6,791 bases of DNA, taken from the NCBI GenBank assembly GCA_002452325.1, contig DKFG01000162.1, positions 212 to 7,002 on the forward strand. Direction: 5' to 3'. The notes below the pieces were generated by a model. It was not told the origin of the DNA. It saw nothing but the letters and a program-made list of their open reading frames with translations, and searched no databases. Source of the stretch: Geobacter sp. UBA6802 (GTDB lineage: Bacteria > Desulfobacterota > Desulfuromonadia > Geobacterales > Pseudopelobacteraceae). Numbering within the stretch: the first letter of the stretch is position 1; the number at the start of each line of letters is the position of its first letter. Of the stretch, positions 5,437 to 6,791 are shown piece by piece. Both the position numbers and the translations under genes were made by a program.

Positions 5437-6791
5437 GTGACGTGCCGCCATTACCTGATAAGCATAGCCATACTGTTGCTCTGCATCAGCCCTGCCCAGG
5501 CGGCCTTGTCCGACTGGACGTCCTCGACGTTGTTCTACAGCGTTCCGGCAATTCTGCTGGTGGTCGGACTGTTTCTGATCTACCAGCGGCTGCTGATCGG
5601 CAGGCGTGAGCTGAAGCAGGTCAACCAGCGTCTCGAGTGTGCCCTGACAGAGCTGCATCGGCAGTCAAAGGAGCTGGATCATTTTTTCAGCAGCAACCTG
5701 GACCTGTTCTGCATAGCCGATACCGACGGCCACTTCGTGCGCTTAAATCGAGCCTGGGAAGAGCTGTTGGGCTATCCAGTGACAGAACTGCAGGGACAGC
5801 CCTTTCTGGAATTCATCCATCCTGACGACCGTTACAAGACCACCCAGGTCATGCAGCAGCTGATCGGCCAGCAGACGGTCTGCGGCTTTGTCAACCGCTA
5901 CCTCCGGAAAGACGGTCGCTATGTCACGCTGGAGTGGCGTTCTCAGCCGGTGGGCAACAGGATTTACGCCACGGCCCGGGATGTGACCGAGCGCCAGCGT
6001 TATGAGCAGGAGCTGCAGGAGGCCCGGCAGGCCGCTGATGTCGCCAATCAGGCCAAGAGTGATTTTCTGGCCAATATGAGCCATGAGATCCGCACGCCGA
6101 TGAACGGGGTGATCGGCATGGCCCAGCTGCTCCGCTTCACCTCGCTAACGGCTGAGCAGCAGGAGTATCTGAACAGCATAGAACTGTCGTCAGATAACCT
6201 GCTCTGTCTGATCAACGATATCCTCGATTTCTCGCGGGTGGAGGCGGGCAAGGTTGAGCTTGAGGATGAGCTGTTCAATGTGCACAAGGCGATCCGTGAG
6301 GTGTCGGTAACCCAGTTGGCAGCGATCTACAAAAAGCATCTCCAGCTGCAGCAGCAGTTTGATCCGGGGCTGCCGGACTGTCTGGTCGGCGATCAGCTGC
6401 GTTTCAAGCAGATCATGCTCAACCTGATCTCCAATGCCATCAAGTTTACCGAGCATGGCACGATCACCATCACCACCTTGGTGCTCACCCGTAATCAGTC
6501 CCAGGTGAGGGTGCTGGTGACGGTCAGTGACACCGGGATCGGCATGACATCGCAGCAGCTTGCACGTGTCTTTAGCCCGTTTGAGCAGGCCGATAACTCA
6601 ACCAGCCGCCGTTTTGGCGGCACCGGACTGGGGCTTGCCATCTGCAAACAGCTGGCAGAGCTGATGGGGGGGACGATCAAGGTCGAGTCGCAACCTGAAG
6701 TCGGCAGCAGCTTCCATCTTGAGCTGGTGTTTGGCGTCTGCAACTGTGTTGATCATGCGAGCAACTTGTCGGAACAGCTGCCGGATCTGCC
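5437..6791 (+). CDS. PAS-domain sensor histidine kinase, probably hybrid; 3' end outside window
   Basis: 451 codons from a GTG start are visible and the frame is open at the edge. Residues 1-22 resemble a signal peptide (hydrophobic core, then SPAQA as a possible signal peptidase I site) or a first membrane helix. A second hydrophobic helix spans about 32-50, leaving only a short periplasmic segment. A PAS domain covers about 80-185 (LFCIADTDGHFVRLNRAWEE, FIHPDD, ARDVTERQ), followed by a coiled coil. The HisKA box is FLANMSHEIRTPMNG with phospho-acceptor H216. The ATPase domain has the N box NLISNAIKFT (329-338), G1 DTGIGM (365-370), the F box FSPFEQAD and G2 GGTGLGL (394-400), so the kinase core is complete. 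After ELVFGV comes a linker ending LPDL at the edge, typical of kinases that continue into a receiver domain; that extension is inferred. The signal and partner regulator are unknown. Confidence 0.93.
   Translation, partial: MTCRHYLISIAILLLCISPAQAALSDWTSSTLFYSVPAILLVVGLFLIYQRLLIGRRELKQVNQRLECALTELHRQSKELDHFFSSNLDLFCIADTDGHFVRLNRAWEELLGYPVTELQGQPFLEFIHPDDRYKTTQVMQQLIGQQTVCGFVNRYLRKDGRYVTLEWRSQPVGNRIYATARDVTERQRYEQELQEARQAADVANQAKSDFLANMSHEIRTPMNGVIGMAQLLRFTSLTAEQQEYLNSIELSSDNLLCLINDILDFSRVEAGKVELEDELFNVHKAIREVSVTQLAAIYKKHLQLQQQFDPGLPDCLVGDQLRFKQIMLNLISNAIKFTEHGTITITTLVLTRNQSQVRVLVTVSDTGIGMTSQQLARVFSPFEQADNSTSRRFGGTGLGLAICKQLAELMGGTIKVESQPEVGSSFHLELVFGVCNCVDHASNLSEQLPDL

Noticed and set aside
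5482..5496. Lipoprotein signal (LLLCIS) at the kinase N-terminus
   Set aside because: Leu directly before the Cys does not fit a lipobox, which needs a small residue there. SPAQA a few residues later is a better ordinary signal peptidase site, and a membrane helix follows.
5743..6456. Minus-strand open frames of 79-113 codons opposite the kinase gene
   Set aside because: Shadows of the histidine kinase, whose H, N, G1, F and G2 boxes are all in the + frame starting at GTG 5437.
1..6791. CRISPR arrays, tRNA or rRNA genes, transposases, phage genes
   Set aside because: No regularly spaced direct repeats, no tRNA or rRNA signatures and no mobile-element proteins were seen. The window is almost fully occupied by the genes listed.

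Overview
The window reads as a chromosomal segment of a GC-rich, signalling-heavy bacterium. The CysK sequence is proteobacterial in style. The Cache/GAF/PAS/GGDEF architecture and the CCACAGAG / CTCTGTG intergenic repeat style both recall Geobacter and its relatives (Desulfuromonadota). This assignment is by recollection of protein and repeat style only; no search was run.

Layout. (1) Bases 1-225 hold the last 74 codons of a major facilitator superfamily transporter on the + strand. (2) It converges, with 9 bases between stop codons, on cysK (1188-235, - strand), a complete 317-residue O-acetylserine sulfhydrylase. cysK has a good sigma-70 promoter (1260-1232) and Shine-Dalgarno site. (3) A divergent intergenic region (1189-1403) contains the cysK promoter and a 16-base inverted repeat. 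(4) Two + strand genes overlap by ATGA. The first (1404-2855) is a 483-residue protein with an N-terminal helix-turn-helix, two PAS regions and a GGDEF-family domain with a ruined active site (GKDSF) but an intact RxxD inhibitory-site motif. The second (2852-5284) is an 810-residue membrane diguanylate cyclase (periplasmic Cache-like sensor, GAF, PAS, intact GGEEF and I-site). (5) A 152-base gap contains a degenerate imperfect inverted repeat and a candidate extended -10 promoter. (6) From GTG 5437 to the window edge runs a PAS sensor histidine kinase with complete H, N, G1, F and G2 boxes. It is cut off just after the kinase core and is probably a hybrid kinase.

How they may work together. 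The membrane cyclase would turn an extracytoplasmic signal into cyclic di-GMP. The translationally coupled upstream protein looks like a DNA-binding reader that lost cyclase activity but may keep a c-di-GMP-binding I-site. This 'writer plus DNA-binding reader' arrangement is the most interesting hypothesis in the window. The histidine kinase downstream may be a separate transcription unit. The MFS gene and cysK look like ordinary neighbours with no evident tie to the signalling cluster.
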